NCBI RefSeq assembly: GCF_001483135.1
Contig: NZ_LNAL01000008.1
Location: 1 to 64,000 of the forward strand
Direction of reading: 5' to 3'
Length of the DNA: 64,000 bases
Source: Solirubrum puertoriconensis
GTDB lineage: Bacteria; Bacteroidota; Bacteroidia; Cytophagales; Hymenobacteraceae
A program made the translations under genes and the position numbers. This document shows, piece after piece, positions 1 to 9,128 of this stretch. The notes beneath the pieces are model-generated. The model was not told the origin of the DNA. It saw only the letters and a program-made list of their open reading frames with translations, and did no database searches. Position 1 is the first letter of the stretch, and each line of letters begins with the position of its first letter.

Positions 1-493
<493 letters not shown>

Positions 494-730
494 AAAAAAA
501 CTTGCCGGCGCTGCCGAGGCAGCGCCCGTGTCGAGTGCTGATCCGACTCGTCTATAACGAGCTGTGCTTTTTACGCTTGCCCGCGTTCCGCTCGAAAGCA
601 GAACGCACTTACCTTTTTGTCTTTCCAGTCTTTCAAAGAACGTGCGCCGAAACCTGTCGTCTCGGCGTCGCAACTGCCCGCGGCAGCCGTGGTGCTTTTT
701 TTGCTTGCCGAGCGGCGTTTCCGTTCGGGG
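494..730 (-). promoter_or_regulatory. rRNA operon leader
   Basis: This is the transcribed leader between the nearest promoter and the 16S 5' end. On the minus strand it carries GTTCTTTGAAA at 641-631, resembling the GTTCTTTGA leader box seen before 16S in Bacteroidota rRNA operons, and an 8-bp hairpin (GGCGCTGC/GCAGCGCC, 507-526) next to 16S. Open frames here have no protein-like character. Confidence 0.6.
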
Positions 731-733
731 CGG

Positions 734-763
734 CAAAGGTACGCGGTTTTTTTCGCTTGGCAA
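734..763 (-). promoter_or_regulatory. rRNA promoter P3 (gene-proximal)
   Basis: On the minus strand a TTG (763-761) is followed after exactly 19 bases by TACCTTTG (741-734). This is a perfect match to the Bacteroidota primary sigma factor consensus TTG-N19-TAnnTTTG. Expected initiation is near 727, giving a leader of about 235 nt before 16S. Confidence 0.8.
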
Positions 764-824
764 GCCAGCCGAAGATTTTTTTTCGACCCTTTCGCTGCCG
801 GCCGCCTCCGGTTGAAGCGGGCTG

Positions 825-854
825 CAAAGGTAGGCAACTTCCCGCCGCCCGCAA
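825..854 (-). promoter_or_regulatory. rRNA promoter P2
   Basis: On the minus strand TTG (854-852), 19 bases, then TACCTTTG (832-825). The -7 element is identical to that of P3, and both -33 elements sit in the same GGCTTGC context, which suggests duplication of a promoter unit. Confidence 0.8.
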
Positions 855-942
855 GCCCTCAGCTCAACTTTTTTTTCGGCGCCCGGTGATCAAAACCAGC
901 CGCGAATCGCGTCTGAGCGCCGCCTTCCGTCTGAAGGGAGGG

Positions 943-973
943 CAAAAGTAGTAGGCCTTGCTGATTTAAGCAA
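943..973 (-). promoter_or_regulatory. rRNA promoter P1 (distal)
   Basis: On the minus strand TTG (973-971), 20 bases, then TACTTTTG (950-943), a perfect TAnnTTTG element with one base more spacing than P2 and P3. It is the outermost of three tandem promoters before 16S. Confidence 0.75.
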
Positions 974-1230
974 GCGCTCCGGCAAGATTTTTGCTAGTGC
1001 CGCCAACTCTCTTGCCTCATCAACGCGTGCAGAGAGTCTAACTATTAATAGGTTGCCGCAAGTTCCATTGCGGTGACCCCTAAAGAAAAAAATTGCTCTC
1101 TGACTTCTAGTATCCTAAAGGCGAGCACCTCAACCGGCACGAATTACCGGTGCTTTGGAGAGACACCATGGACAAATCATAAGTTCATCATTCTAAATAA
1201 ATTTCGCAACTTACTGTAAATCAATACACA
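974..1230. other. Intergenic, no gene seen
   Basis: Between the distal rRNA promoter and the terminator of the amylase gene there is no frame with protein-like composition. A small hairpin CCGCAA/TTGCGG lies at 1056-1073. Nothing else is recognisable. Confidence 0.6.
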
Positions 1231-1283
1231 TAAACAGCAGCCCAGCTTTCAAGGTTATTTCCAGAAGCGGGGCTGCTGTTTAT
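1231..1283 (-). terminator. Hairpin after the GH13 gene
   Basis: AAACAGCAGCCC near 1232 pairs with GGGGCTGCTGTTTA ending at 1282, about 20 bp past the stop of the minus-strand amylase gene. The loop is long (about 25 nt) and there is no strong T tract, so the call is moderate. Confidence 0.5.
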
Positions 1284-1300
1284 CTATCAGGACAAGGACC

Positions 1301-3151
1301 CTATTTCCTTAAGATCATCCCCGTGAGCGGAGGTAGATCAACTTGGTCTGAGTTGATGAACGTTCCGTGCATCAAATTGGTCCAGCGGCCTTTTACCGGG
1401 AGTTTGAACGAGCGGCTGTTCTTCTCTAGGTTGAATAGCACTACTACTTGTTGCTCCTTGTCAAAACGCCGGTAGCTGAGTTGCTTACCAGTAGCCGTCA
1501 GAAACTCAATATCGCCAGTTATTAGTACTGGGTTATTCTTACGTATTCGGGCGAGCTTCTGATAAAACGCATGATGCTCGGCATTGTAGCCAACTGGGTC
1601 ATAGGTCTTGGCGCCGGGCTGATAGTTGTTGTGGGTTTCGGACTCAAACTTTATGCCCGGCCACATAAGCGGCTTGCGGCAATCGGGGTCATCGGCTCCC
1701 CACATTCCGAGTTCATCGCCGTTCCAGATGTGAGGCGCGCCTACGTTGGTAAACTGGTGCATGAGGTAAAGGCGCACGCGGTTGTGGGTATCAGTATCGG
1801 GCCTGCCGGTTTTGTAGGCGGCGTTGTCGCGCGGGGTAGCCTGATACTTGTACTTGCCGGGGTTGAAGAAGTCGGTTAAAAGGCGAGGCGTATCGTGGGT
1901 GGCTGATACATTCATCATGGCGTAGCGCGTGGGTTTGGCCAAACGACTCCATTCGGCCTGCAGCTCGGCAACGAACTGCTTGGCGTCGATGCTTTCGGTG
2001 ACGTTGGCAAAGAAATTACGAGCGGGCCGATAGATTTGGTAAAACATTACGGCGTCGAACACGTCGCCGCTAACGTAGGGCACGGGGTCCATTAGCTTAT
2101 CGGGCCACTCTTCCCACCAAATCTCCCCAACCAAATAGGCGTCGGGCTTGATGCCTTTTACATAGGTGCGGTAGTCGCGCCAGAAACCCATGGGTATTTG
2201 GTCGGCCACATCGAGGCGGTAGCCATCGATGCCTTTGCCTATGTCGCCATCGGGAGCAAGCCAGCGTTTTGTGACAGCATATATATGTTGCTTGGCTCCT
2301 TCGCTGAGGTTGCCTTCGTATGGTCTCCCTGATTTTCGTTCCGTAGTAATGTTCGTCTTCCGGATTTCGGGCAAGCTCGCTAGGTTGGCCCAACCTTGAT
2401 AAGCAAACTCGCTGGCCGGCGTAGCGGGGTTGTCGAAAGAGGTAATCTGATACCAGTCGGCAAATGAAGAAGCTTTCTGCTTCTTCAGGATATCCTGCCA
2501 AGCCCAGAATCCCACGCCGGTGTGGTTCCAGGAGTAATCAAGCACCACCTTCATGTTGCGGCGATGCGCCTCCTCCACCAGCTTCAGGAAAAGCTTGTCA
2601 GCAGAAGTCCATTTCCAAGTGCTCGGGTCGGCTGGGTTCTCACTGGCAATAATGCGCTGGTCGCCGGCGGGGTCGGGCCCGAAGGTCACATCTATATGAT
2701 GGTAGTTGCGGGCATCGTACTTGTGCAACGAAGGAGCATCGTTGAGTGGGTTCAGGTACAAGGCCGACACGCCTAGGTCGCGCAGGTAGTCGAGCTTGTT
2801 GATGACACCCTGCAAGTCGCCGCCGTAGCGCCGTAAACCCAATTCATCGCCCCACGAGAGTTTGGCCTGCTTAGCCCACGGCTCGGGTTCGTACCAGTTG
2901 TGTGCCCAAGGTGTGATGCGCCAGCCAGGCGGAGCCTCAAATGCTGGCTGCATGGTTTGCGGTGTGGGGTCGTTTTTGGGGTCGCCGTTGCTGAAGCGCT
3001 CCACAAAAATCTGGTACCACACCACATCCTTAGCCCAACTGGTCGGTTGGCTATCGGCTGCAACTGTTTGCTGGGCAGAAGCGAGGCGTGAACAAGACAA
3101 AGCACCTAGGAGAAGTAAACCAAATCGGGAGAAGAGCATAGCAAGCAGCAA
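1301..3151 (-). CDS. GH13 alpha-amylase family glycosidase, exported
   Basis: A 616-residue alpha-glucan hydrolase of family GH13. Residues 1-26 form a signal peptide (hydrophobic stretch, cleavage after LASAQ), so it acts in the periplasm or outside. The TIM-barrel conserved regions are all visible: VVLDYSWNHTG (about 202-212), GYRLDVAD with the nucleophile Asp near 314, YLVGEIWWE with the acid/base Glu near 343, and SATHDTPRL with the third Asp near 420. The length and the N-terminal VVWYQIFVERF motif fit the neopullulanase/cyclomaltodextrinase-like branch rather than classical amylase, but substrate cannot be read from sequence. It lies downstream of galK-galT on the same strand, separated by a terminator, so it is probably transcribed separately. 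Confidence 0.93.
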   Translation of the reverse strand: MLLAMLFSRFGLLLLGALSCSRLASAQQTVAADSQPTSWAKDVVWYQIFVERFSNGDPKNDPTPQTMQPAFEAPPGWRITPWAHNWYEPEPWAKQAKLSWGDELGLRRYGGDLQGVINKLDYLRDLGVSALYLNPLNDAPSLHKYDARNYHHIDVTFGPDPAGDQRIIASENPADPSTWKWTSADKLFLKLVEEAHRRNMKVVLDYSWNHTGVGFWAWQDILKKQKASSFADWYQITSFDNPATPASEFAYQGWANLASLPEIRKTNITTERKSGRPYEGNLSEGAKQHIYAVTKRWLAPDGDIGKGIDGYRLDVADQIPMGFWRDYRTYVKGIKPDAYLVGEIWWEEWPDKLMDPVPYVSGDVFDAVMFYQIYRPARNFFANVTESIDAKQFVAELQAEWSRLAKPTRYAMMNVSATHDTPRLLTDFFNPGKYKYQATPRDNAAYKTGRPDTDTHNRVRLYLMHQFTNVGAPHIWNGDELGMWGADDPDCRKPLMWPGIKFESETHNNYQPGAKTYDPVGYNAEHHAFYQKLARIRKNNPVLITGDIEFLTATGKQLSYRRFDKEQQVVVLFNLEKNSRSFKLPVKGRWTNLMHGTFINSDQVDLPPLTGMILRK

Positions 3152-3242
3152 AAGATGCAGAAGGCTGCTAGTATAAGGTATCTGGCAGCAACTACCTCCC
3201 CAGGTGACTACACTTGCCGCAACACACCCTTAGGAAAACAAC

Positions 3243-3268
3243 AACGGACGGCGGTAGCGCCGTCCGTT
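3243..3268 (-). terminator. Terminator after galT
   Basis: AACGGACGGC pairs perfectly with GCCGTCCGTT around a GGTAGC loop. On the minus strand the stem is followed by GTTGTTTTCC. It lies 29 bp past the galT stop and separates the gal pair from the amylase gene. Confidence 0.8.
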
Positions 3269-3296
3269 GCGTAATCTTAAAACTTGTGCCGAAAGC

Positions 3297-4352
3297 CTAT
3301 TGCTGAGTGGCAGCCTTGTAATGCACCTCCGGAAGGCTGCGTAGCCTATCGGCACTGAACTCGGGCGTGATGTCGCGCTGCGGGTTGCCTAGCATTTCGT
3401 AGCCTACCATGAATTTGCGCACCGTGGCCGAGCGCAGCAGTGGCGGGTAAAAGTGCATGTGCAGGTGCCACTCGGGGTGCTCTTGGCCATCGGTGGGGCG
3501 CTGATGCAGGCCGGCTGAGTACGGGAACGAGATGTTGAATAGGTTGTCGTAGCGAATAGTAAGGCGGCGGATTGCATCGGCCAGCGCGTCGCGCTCTTCG
3601 GGCGCGAGTTGGGTAATGTCCTGCACCGGGCGGCGAGCTACCAGTAACGTTTCGAAAGGCCACACGGCCCAAAACGGCACGAGCACTACAAAGTGGTCGT
3701 TTTCCAGCACCACTCGCTCTTTCTTTTCAAGCTCAATACCTAGGTAATCGGCCAATAGGGTGCGGCCGTGCTGCTGGTAGTAGGCTAACTGTTGTACGGT
3801 TTCTTTGGCAGGCTCGGAAGGCACAGTGCGTTGCGCCCATATCTGCCCGTGCGGGTGCGGGTTCGAGCAGCCCATCATCGTGCCTTTGTTCTCAAAGATC
3901 TGCACGTAGTTGATATCAGGCTGGGTACCTAGGGCCAGAAATTCGTCTGCCCACAAATCAACGACCTTCCGGATGTCGGGGGTGCTCATTTCGGGCAAGG
4001 TAAGGTCGTGGCGGGGCGAAAAGCAGATAACACGCCCCACCCCCGATTCGGCTTCGGCCCGCAGCAAGCCACTTTCGTCGATGAAGCCGGCAGGCGTATC
4101 GGGCAACAGCGCCGCGAAGTCGTTATCGAATACGAAGGTGTTGGTGTAGGTCGGGTTCACGGCACCGTTGGCGCGGGTATTGCCGGGGCACAAATAGCAA
4201 CCAGGGTCGTAAGCAGGACGTTGCTCTGCATCGGGCGTTTCTTGCTGGCCCTGCCACGGGCGCTTGGAGCGGTGGGGCGACACCAGTACCCACTCGCCAT
4301 TAAGCGCGTTGAAGCGGCGGTGCGGGTGCTCGGTACTATCGAAGGCAGCCAT
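3297..4352 (-). CDS. galT: Galactose-1-phosphate uridylyltransferase
   Basis: Leloir pathway enzyme that exchanges UMP between UDP-glucose and galactose-1-phosphate, in the cytoplasm. The 351-residue product matches the usual length of about 350. The active-site motif [10 protein letters not shown] is at about 164-173, with the nucleophilic His being the second of the HPH pair (about 168, compare His166 in E. coli). A CxxC pair near 52-55 (CYLC) fits the zinc site, and HLHMHFYPP near 296-304 the second metal site. I start at the ATG at 4352 rather than the TTG two codons earlier. It follows galK by 36 bp on the same strand, so the two form an operon with galK first; the terminator at 3243-3268 closes it. 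Confidence 0.96.
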   Translation of the reverse strand: MAAFDSTEHPHRRFNALNGEWVLVSPHRSKRPWQGQQETPDAEQRPAYDPGCYLCPGNTRANGAVNPTYTNTFVFDNDFAALLPDTPAGFIDESGLLRAEAESGVGRVICFSPRHDLTLPEMSTPDIRKVVDLWADEFLALGTQPDINYVQIFENKGTMMGCSNPHPHGQIWAQRTVPSEPAKETVQQLAYYQQHGRTLLADYLGIELEKKERVVLENDHFVVLVPFWAVWPFETLLVARRPVQDITQLAPEERDALADAIRRLTIRYDNLFNISFPYSAGLHQRPTDGQEHPEWHLHMHFYPPLLRSATVRKFMVGYEMLGNPQRDITPEFSADRLRSLPEVHYKAATQQ

Positions 4353-4388
4353 AGGCAAGCTGTATAGTGAGGTACGACGAAGGAGAAC

Positions 4389-5561
4389 CTAGGCCTGGGC
4401 CACCGGTGTATTAAGCGCCTCTACCCCACCCACAATCGTGGTCTGGTAGGTTTCGAGCGGGCGACGGAAATGTTGCTCGTAGGCAGTGCCCACTTGCTGA
4501 ATGAAATTCTCGACCTGATCGGGCGCTACCAGGTTGATGGTACAGCCCCCGAAACCGCCGCCCATCATGCGCGAGCCATACACGCCGGGCACTTTGCTGG
4601 CGGCCTCCACCAACACGTCAAGCTCTTCGCAGCTTACCTCGTAATCGTCGCGCAGGCCGGCGTGGGAGGCATACATTTCCTTACCAAAGGCCTCTAGGTC
4701 GTGCACCTCTAGGTGGCGGCAGGCAGCCTCCACGCGCAGGTTCTCCTGCACTACATAAGCGCAGCGGCGGTACACTACGGGGCCAAGCTCGTCGCGGTGG
4801 GCGGCCAGGTGGTCGAGGGTAGCATCGCGCAGGCTTTGCACTTCGGGGTAATACTGCCGCAGCACCGATACGCCACGTTCGCACTCCTGCCGGCGTGTGT
4901 TGTACTCGGAGCTGGCGAGGCTGTGCTTTACGCCGGAGTTGCAAAGCACAATGCGGCAGGCTTGGGTATCGAAGGGGAAGTAAGCGTACTCGAGCGAACG
5001 GCAATCGAGGCGCACCACGTGCTCGGGCTTGCCGAATAGGCTGGCAAACTGATCCATGAGCCCGCATTGTACCAAGGCGTACTCGTGCTCGGCTTTTTGC
5101 GCAATGTGCGCCAGCTCCATTCTGTTGATATTGGTGCCAAGTAGTTGGTTGAGCGCGAAAGCCAGCCCGCACTCTACTGCGGCCGACGATGACATGCCAG
5201 CTCCTATAGGAATGGTGCCACCGAACACACAATCAAACCCCGTGAGGGTGTGTCCGCGCTTCTGCAACTGCGCCACTACCCCCAGAAGGTAATTGGCCCA
5301 AGGTGTGTCGGTACGATGCACTTGGTCGAGCGCGATGGTGAAGCAGTCGTTCAAATCGTGCGCTACCAAGCGGATTTCGGCGGTGCTGTTGAGCCCTACG
5401 GCGTAGTAAATGGCTTTGTCGACGGCCGCTGGCAGCACAAAGCCATTATTGTAGTCGGTGTGTTCGCCGATGAGGTTGACGCGACCAGGAGCACGCACCA
5501 ACAACGGAGCGGCGTAGCCAAAATGGCGTTGGAAGGCAGAAGCAACAGTTTGGGCATGCAT
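4389..5561 (-). CDS. galK: Galactokinase
   Basis: GHMP-family kinase that phosphorylates alpha-D-galactose at C1, first step of the Leloir pathway after mutarotation. The 390-residue protein shows the galactokinase signature GRVNLIGEHTDYN (26-38), the phosphate-binding GAGMSSSAA (120-128), the catalytic Asp in GLMDQF (about 170) and the C-terminal GGGFGGCT motif (about 333). I take the ATG at 5561 (MHAQTV); the frame is open 36 codons further up, but that part is low-quality sequence and galactokinases begin close to this Met. It is the first gene of a galK-galT operon and diverges from the GH43/galM genes across a 500-bp spacer. Confidence 0.97.
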   Translation of the reverse strand: MHAQTVASAFQRHFGYAAPLLVRAPGRVNLIGEHTDYNNGFVLPAAVDKAIYYAVGLNSTAEIRLVAHDLNDCFTIALDQVHRTDTPWANYLLGVVAQLQKRGHTLTGFDCVFGGTIPIGAGMSSSAAVECGLAFALNQLLGTNINRMELAHIAQKAEHEYALVQCGLMDQFASLFGKPEHVVRLDCRSLEYAYFPFDTQACRIVLCNSGVKHSLASSEYNTRRQECERGVSVLRQYYPEVQSLRDATLDHLAAHRDELGPVVYRRCAYVVQENLRVEAACRHLEVHDLEAFGKEMYASHAGLRDDYEVSCEELDVLVEAASKVPGVYGSRMMGGGFGGCTINLVAPDQVENFIQQVGTAYEQHFRRPLETYQTTIVGGVEALNTPVAQA

Positions 5562-6059
5562 AGCAACGGGAATATGGTTACCGGCAGCAGCCGGCCTAGA
5601 ACTACGAGTAATCCGTCGGTATGGCCGAACTAGTGGCCAATTGCCGATGCTGCCGCAACCACTAGGCAAGTCCTAGGCTGCAGCATATAAGCGAAGAGTT
5701 AATTAAACGTTTGACCGGGTGATTTGGCCTATTGAGCTGGGATAATTCGGTATTCAGCAAAAAAACCGTAAGCATAGTGGTTCCGCAATGAACCGTTGTA
5801 TAACTTCGAAAAGTTGAAAACGCCGAACTCTTGGATTTACCATTGCGTTCGGCGTTTTCATTGCTGCAGAAAGGCTTTTGGACCAAGGTGGCGCTGAATT
5901 GCGTGAACAAAACTTCTTGATTAAGTACCAAACCATTTTGTTGATTCTGGCCCGCGTTTTGCACCCGGTGTTTTTGTGTAGTTGGCTATGCATCCCGGGC
6001 AGCAGGTTGGAGCAGCTTGTCGGCTTGGCCTGATTTCTTCCTTTTAAACTTCTCCTGCT
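5562..6059. other. Divergent spacer between galK and the GH43 gene
   Basis: About 500 bp separate two divergently transcribed sugar genes. Short frames here look like chance. The only strong structure is the inverted repeat at 5816-5859 and a small adjacent palindrome, AACTT-CGAA-AAGTT (5802-5815). Promoters for both directions must lie here, but I found no clean TTG-N19-TAnnTTTG match. Confidence 0.6.
5816..5859. repeat. 13-bp inverted repeat in the gal divergent region
   Basis: GAAAACGCCGAAC (5816-5828) is perfectly repeated in inverse as GTTCGGCGTTTTC (5847-5859) with an 18-nt spacer. It has no downstream gene end nearby, so it is not an obvious terminator for either divergent operon. It could be an operator or a remnant of a lost gene's terminator. 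Confidence 0.6.
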
Positions 6060-7649
6060 TTGTCTTTCGAATTGGAACCCGGGGCTTACACCCCAACACC
6101 GGACGCCGATTTGCTCGTCGACCGCCCAGAAGTAATGTACTCTGGAGTCGACGCACCGGCTCCCGTAGCCCCGGCTCTGGTAGGCTACGACCGCCTAGTG
6201 CTGCCAGGAGATTTCCCGGATCCGACGATTACCAAGATCGGTGACACCTATTGGGCCAGCGCCACTTCGGCTGAGTGGGGCGCCGTGTTCCCGCTGTTTA
6301 AGTCTGATGACTTGGTGCACTGGGAGTTGGTAAGCCACGTGTTTCCGGGCCGCTTGCCCTCGTGGTGCGACTCGCAATTTTGGGCGCCCGAGCTCTTTTA
6401 TGAAGGCGGTAAGGTATACATGTATTACACTGCCCGCAAGAGAGGAGGCGTGTTGTGCGTAGCCGTAGCCAGCGCCGACCGCCCCGAAGGCCCTTACACC
6501 GACCACGGACCGCTGGTTGGCGAAGCGGCCGGCTCGATTGACGGTTTTCCGGTGCGCGACGAGAACGGTGTGCTGCACCTTATCTGGAAGAACGACGGCA
6601 ACAGCATCGGCAAGCCCACGCCCATTTGGGCGCAGCGCATCGATGAAGCAACGCTGAAGCTGGTAGGCAAACGTCACGAGTTGTTCCGCAACGACACGCC
6701 GTGGGAAGGTACTTTGGTAGAAGGCTCGGCTTTGGTGCGCCACAACGGCTACTTCTACATGTTCTACGCGGGCAACGCGTGCTGCGGCAAGTACTGCACC
6801 TACGCCGAAGGGGTAGCCCGCTCGCGCAATTTGCTTGGTCCTTGGGAGAAGTACGACCGCAACCCCATCCTCACCGATAACGAAGTGTGGAAATGCCCCG
6901 GCCACGGCACTGTTACCGAAAAGGACGGCCGCTGGTTTTTGCTGCACCACGCTTACCACGTCAACAGCCACGAGTTTGTAGGCCGGCAAGGTTTGCTGAG
7001 CGAGTTTACCTGGAACGAGCAAGGCTGGCCCGAGTTCGTGAATAACAGCCCGCAAGCCGCACCCCTGGCCGATGTGACGCTGATGAACGTGACCGACAAC
7101 TTTGCCGGTGATGAGTTAGGCTTAACTTGGCAATGGCCTGTAACGCAGCAGCCGCCTATTGAGGTAACCGAGGGCCAACTGCACCTAGGCGCTAGCGCGG
7201 CCCGCTTGGGCTCGATTGTGGCACAGCGCACCTATTCGGCTACCTACACCGCCAGCGTGCAGGTTGATACCACTACCATGGGCGAGGGCACATTTGCCGG
7301 CCTAGGTGCTGTGGGCGACCCCTACAATGCCCTGGTCTTGGTAGCCGGCGACAACATGCTGCAGCTTTGGCACGTGAAGATGGGTAAAAAGCAACGCCTC
7401 ACCGAGGTACTGCTCGAACCCTGCAGCACCCTAGGTTTGCGCCTTGAGTGCTGGGGTGGCAGCCGCTACCGTTTTTCTTACACCCTCGATGGTGGCCTGA
7501 ACTGGGAACCGATCCGCACTGATGGCTTCGCTATCAATGGCACTTACCTGCCGCCGTGGGACCGTGGCGTGCGCGTAGGCCTGATTGCCCAAGGCGAAGA
7601 AGGCGACGTGGCTACGTTTTCGCAATTCAAGCTGCGCAACCAACGCTAA
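6060..7649 (+). CDS. Glycoside hydrolase family 43 protein
   Basis: A five-bladed beta-propeller glycosidase (arabinan/xylan-type family GH43) followed by a beta-sandwich C-terminal domain from about residue 345. The three catalytic acids are recognisable: DFPDP (base Asp near 54), GSIDGFPV (Asp near 161) and LVEGSAL (acid Glu near 221). No signal peptide is seen with either possible start: the TTG at 6060 gives 529 residues, the in-frame ATG at 6135 gives 504. That would place it in the cytoplasm, acting on imported oligosaccharides, which is unusual for polysaccharide-degrading GH43 enzymes but common for beta-xylosidase types. It heads a plus-strand pair with galM, although a terminator lies between them. 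Confidence 0.85.
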   Translation: MSFELEPGAYTPTPDADLLVDRPEVMYSGVDAPAPVAPALVGYDRLVLPGDFPDPTITKIGDTYWASATSAEWGAVFPLFKSDDLVHWELVSHVFPGRLPSWCDSQFWAPELFYEGGKVYMYYTARKRGGVLCVAVASADRPEGPYTDHGPLVGEAAGSIDGFPVRDENGVLHLIWKNDGNSIGKPTPIWAQRIDEATLKLVGKRHELFRNDTPWEGTLVEGSALVRHNGYFYMFYAGNACCGKYCTYAEGVARSRNLLGPWEKYDRNPILTDNEVWKCPGHGTVTEKDGRWFLLHHAYHVNSHEFVGRQGLLSEFTWNEQGWPEFVNNSPQAAPLADVTLMNVTDNFAGDELGLTWQWPVTQQPPIEVTEGQLHLGASAARLGSIVAQRTYSATYTASVQVDTTTMGEGTFAGLGAVGDPYNALVLVAGDNMLQLWHVKMGKKQRLTEVLLEPCSTLGLRLECWGGSRYRFSYTLDGGLNWEPIRTDGFAINGTYLPPWDRGVRVGLIAQGEEGDVATFSQFKLRNQR

Positions 7650-7670
7650 GGCGCTTTGCCTATTTGTACT

Positions 7671-7712
7671 ACCGAGCCCCGGCTGCCCCTGCAGTCGGGG
7701 CTCGGTGCTTTT
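7671..7712 (+). terminator. Terminator after the GH43 gene
   Basis: ACCGAGCCCC (7671-7680) pairs perfectly with GGGGCTCGGT (7697-7706), followed by GCTTTT. It lies 22 bp past the stop and about 60 bp before galM, so galM transcription probably needs read-through or its own promoter. Confidence 0.8.
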
Positions 7713-7770
7713 AGTGTCACCGGAGCAAGCAAACACCCGTACAAAGCGGCTCGGTCTCTTTGCATCGGAT

Positions 7771-8826
7771 ATGGCACAACCATCTATTACGGCCGCACCG
7801 TTCGGCGAGCTGCCCAACGGCCAAACTGCCCAACTGTTCACGCTCACCAGCAGCACTGGCCTAGAGGTGCGCATTACCAACTACGGCGGCATTGTAACGC
7901 ACTTTTTCGCGCCCGATCGGCAAGGCCAGCCGGGCGATATTGTGCTCGGTTTCGGCAGCTTGGATGGCTACCTCAGCGACGCTTACGCTACAGCCAACCC
8001 TTACTTTGGTGGGCTGATCGGCCGCTTCGGCAATCGCATCAAAGAAGGCCGCTTCACCCTCGATGGGCAGCCCTACACCCTTGCTACCAACAACGGCCTT
8101 AACCACCTGCACGGCGGCATGCACGGCTTTAACCAGCAGCTCTGGGAAGCCGAGATGCTTGTAGACCTAGGACCAGTGTTGCGGCTTACCTACATCAGCC
8201 CCGATGGCGAAGAGGGCTACCCCGGCAACCTCACGGTAACGGTGCTTTATGGCCTTACTGCTGATAACTCCCTGCGCATCGACTACACTGCCACCACCGA
8301 TCGGGCTACCCCCATCAACCTCACCAACCACAGTTACTTTAACCTAGGCGCTGATGCCACTCCCGATATACTAGGGCACGAGCTTACGCTGCACGCCGAC
8401 CGCTACACGGTTGTCGACGATACCTTAATCCCGACTGGTGAGCTGCGCCCCGTGGCCGGCACGCCCTTCGATTTTACGCAGGCACACACCATTGGCGAGC
8501 GAATCGGGCAAGTGCCCGGCGGCTACGACCACAACTGGGTGTTGCGCGGCGAGGGTTTCCGGACGGTGGCCGAAGTGCACGAGCCTACTTCGGGCCGCAC
8601 CCTGGAGGTACGCACCGATCAGCCCGGCATTCAGTTCTATGCTGGCAACTTTTTAGCGGGTACGCTTACAGGCAAACAAGGGCGCCCCTACCCTAAGCAC
8701 GGCGGCTTTTGCCTCGAAACCCAGCACTTTCCCGACTCGCCTAATCAGCCTACCTTCCCCAACACGGTGTTGCAGCCGGGCGAGGTGTTCAAGTCCGTAA
8801 CGGAATACCGTTGCGGGGTGCGCTGA
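7771..8826 (+). CDS. galM: Aldose 1-epimerase (galactose mutarotase)
   Basis: Converts beta- to alpha-galactose (or glucose), supplying the substrate of galactokinase. At 351 residues it has normal length. Visible motifs are NPYFGGLIGRFGNRI (about 77-91), the NHLHGG loop with an active-site His (about 112-117), NLTNHSYFNLG carrying the catalytic His (about 180-190), and the catalytic Glu in CLETQHFPD near 315. The ATG at 7771 is chosen since the frame upstream runs through the GH43 stop and terminator. The product lacks a signal peptide, so it is cytoplasmic. It completes, with galK and galT across the spacer, three Leloir steps; galE is not in this window. Confidence 0.94.
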   Translation: MAQPSITAAPFGELPNGQTAQLFTLTSSTGLEVRITNYGGIVTHFFAPDRQGQPGDIVLGFGSLDGYLSDAYATANPYFGGLIGRFGNRIKEGRFTLDGQPYTLATNNGLNHLHGGMHGFNQQLWEAEMLVDLGPVLRLTYISPDGEEGYPGNLTVTVLYGLTADNSLRIDYTATTDRATPINLTNHSYFNLGADATPDILGHELTLHADRYTVVDDTLIPTGELRPVAGTPFDFTQAHTIGERIGQVPGGYDHNWVLRGEGFRTVAEVHEPTSGRTLEVRTDQPGIQFYAGNFLAGTLTGKQGRPYPKHGGFCLETQHFPDSPNQPTFPNTVLQPGEVFKSVTEYRCGVR

Positions 8827-8905
8827 GGCAAAACCCGTATTAGTCACCAAGCAAAATCGGTATTTGTTGGGCAGCCCGGCGGCAAACCCCGCCGTTAAAG
8901 AGTGT

Positions 8906-8982
8906 GGCAGGCTGCTCATCAAATGCGGCAACTAGCATGTACCTTATTGGTGCATGTAACGATGAGCGGCCTGCCTCTTTTT
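8906..8982 (+). terminator. Terminator after galM
   Basis: GGCAGGCTGCTCATC (8906-8920) pairs with GATGAGCGGCCTGCC (8961-8975) with one G-T wobble, followed by TCTTTTTG. The 40-nt loop contains a minor GCATGT repeat. Confidence 0.7.
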
Positions 8983-9128
8983 GTGCCCATACCTAGGGTA
9001 CCACCATAGAAGCCTAGGCGCTAGGTGCTGCTTGCCGCTCCTCCATCACCGTCGAATAATCATTTAATAACACGCCCTAAACGGGGCGCTGTTCGTAGTG
9101 GACTAGCAGAAAAGCTCTGCTCTGACGT

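Noticed and set aside
1056-1073. Small hairpin CCGCAA/TTGCGG as a terminator.
   Set aside because: No gene ends close by and there is no T tract; six-base stems are common by chance.
2686-2701. TCACATCTATATGATG inside the GH13 gene, similar to the TCACAT-N4-ATGTGA operator.
   Set aside because: The right arm does not match (ATGATG) and it lies in coding sequence, specifying the conserved HHIDV residues.
5662-5993. Two minus-strand frames of 79-100 codons between galK and the GH43 gene.
   Set aside because: They overlap one another, run across the inverted repeat, and have no conserved-looking segment or signal peptide.
6195-7055. A 286-codon minus-strand frame opposite the GH43 gene.
   Set aside because: Antisense shadow: the plus-strand frame has three catalytic motifs in order, and the minus frame is Val/Ala/His-rich without motifs.
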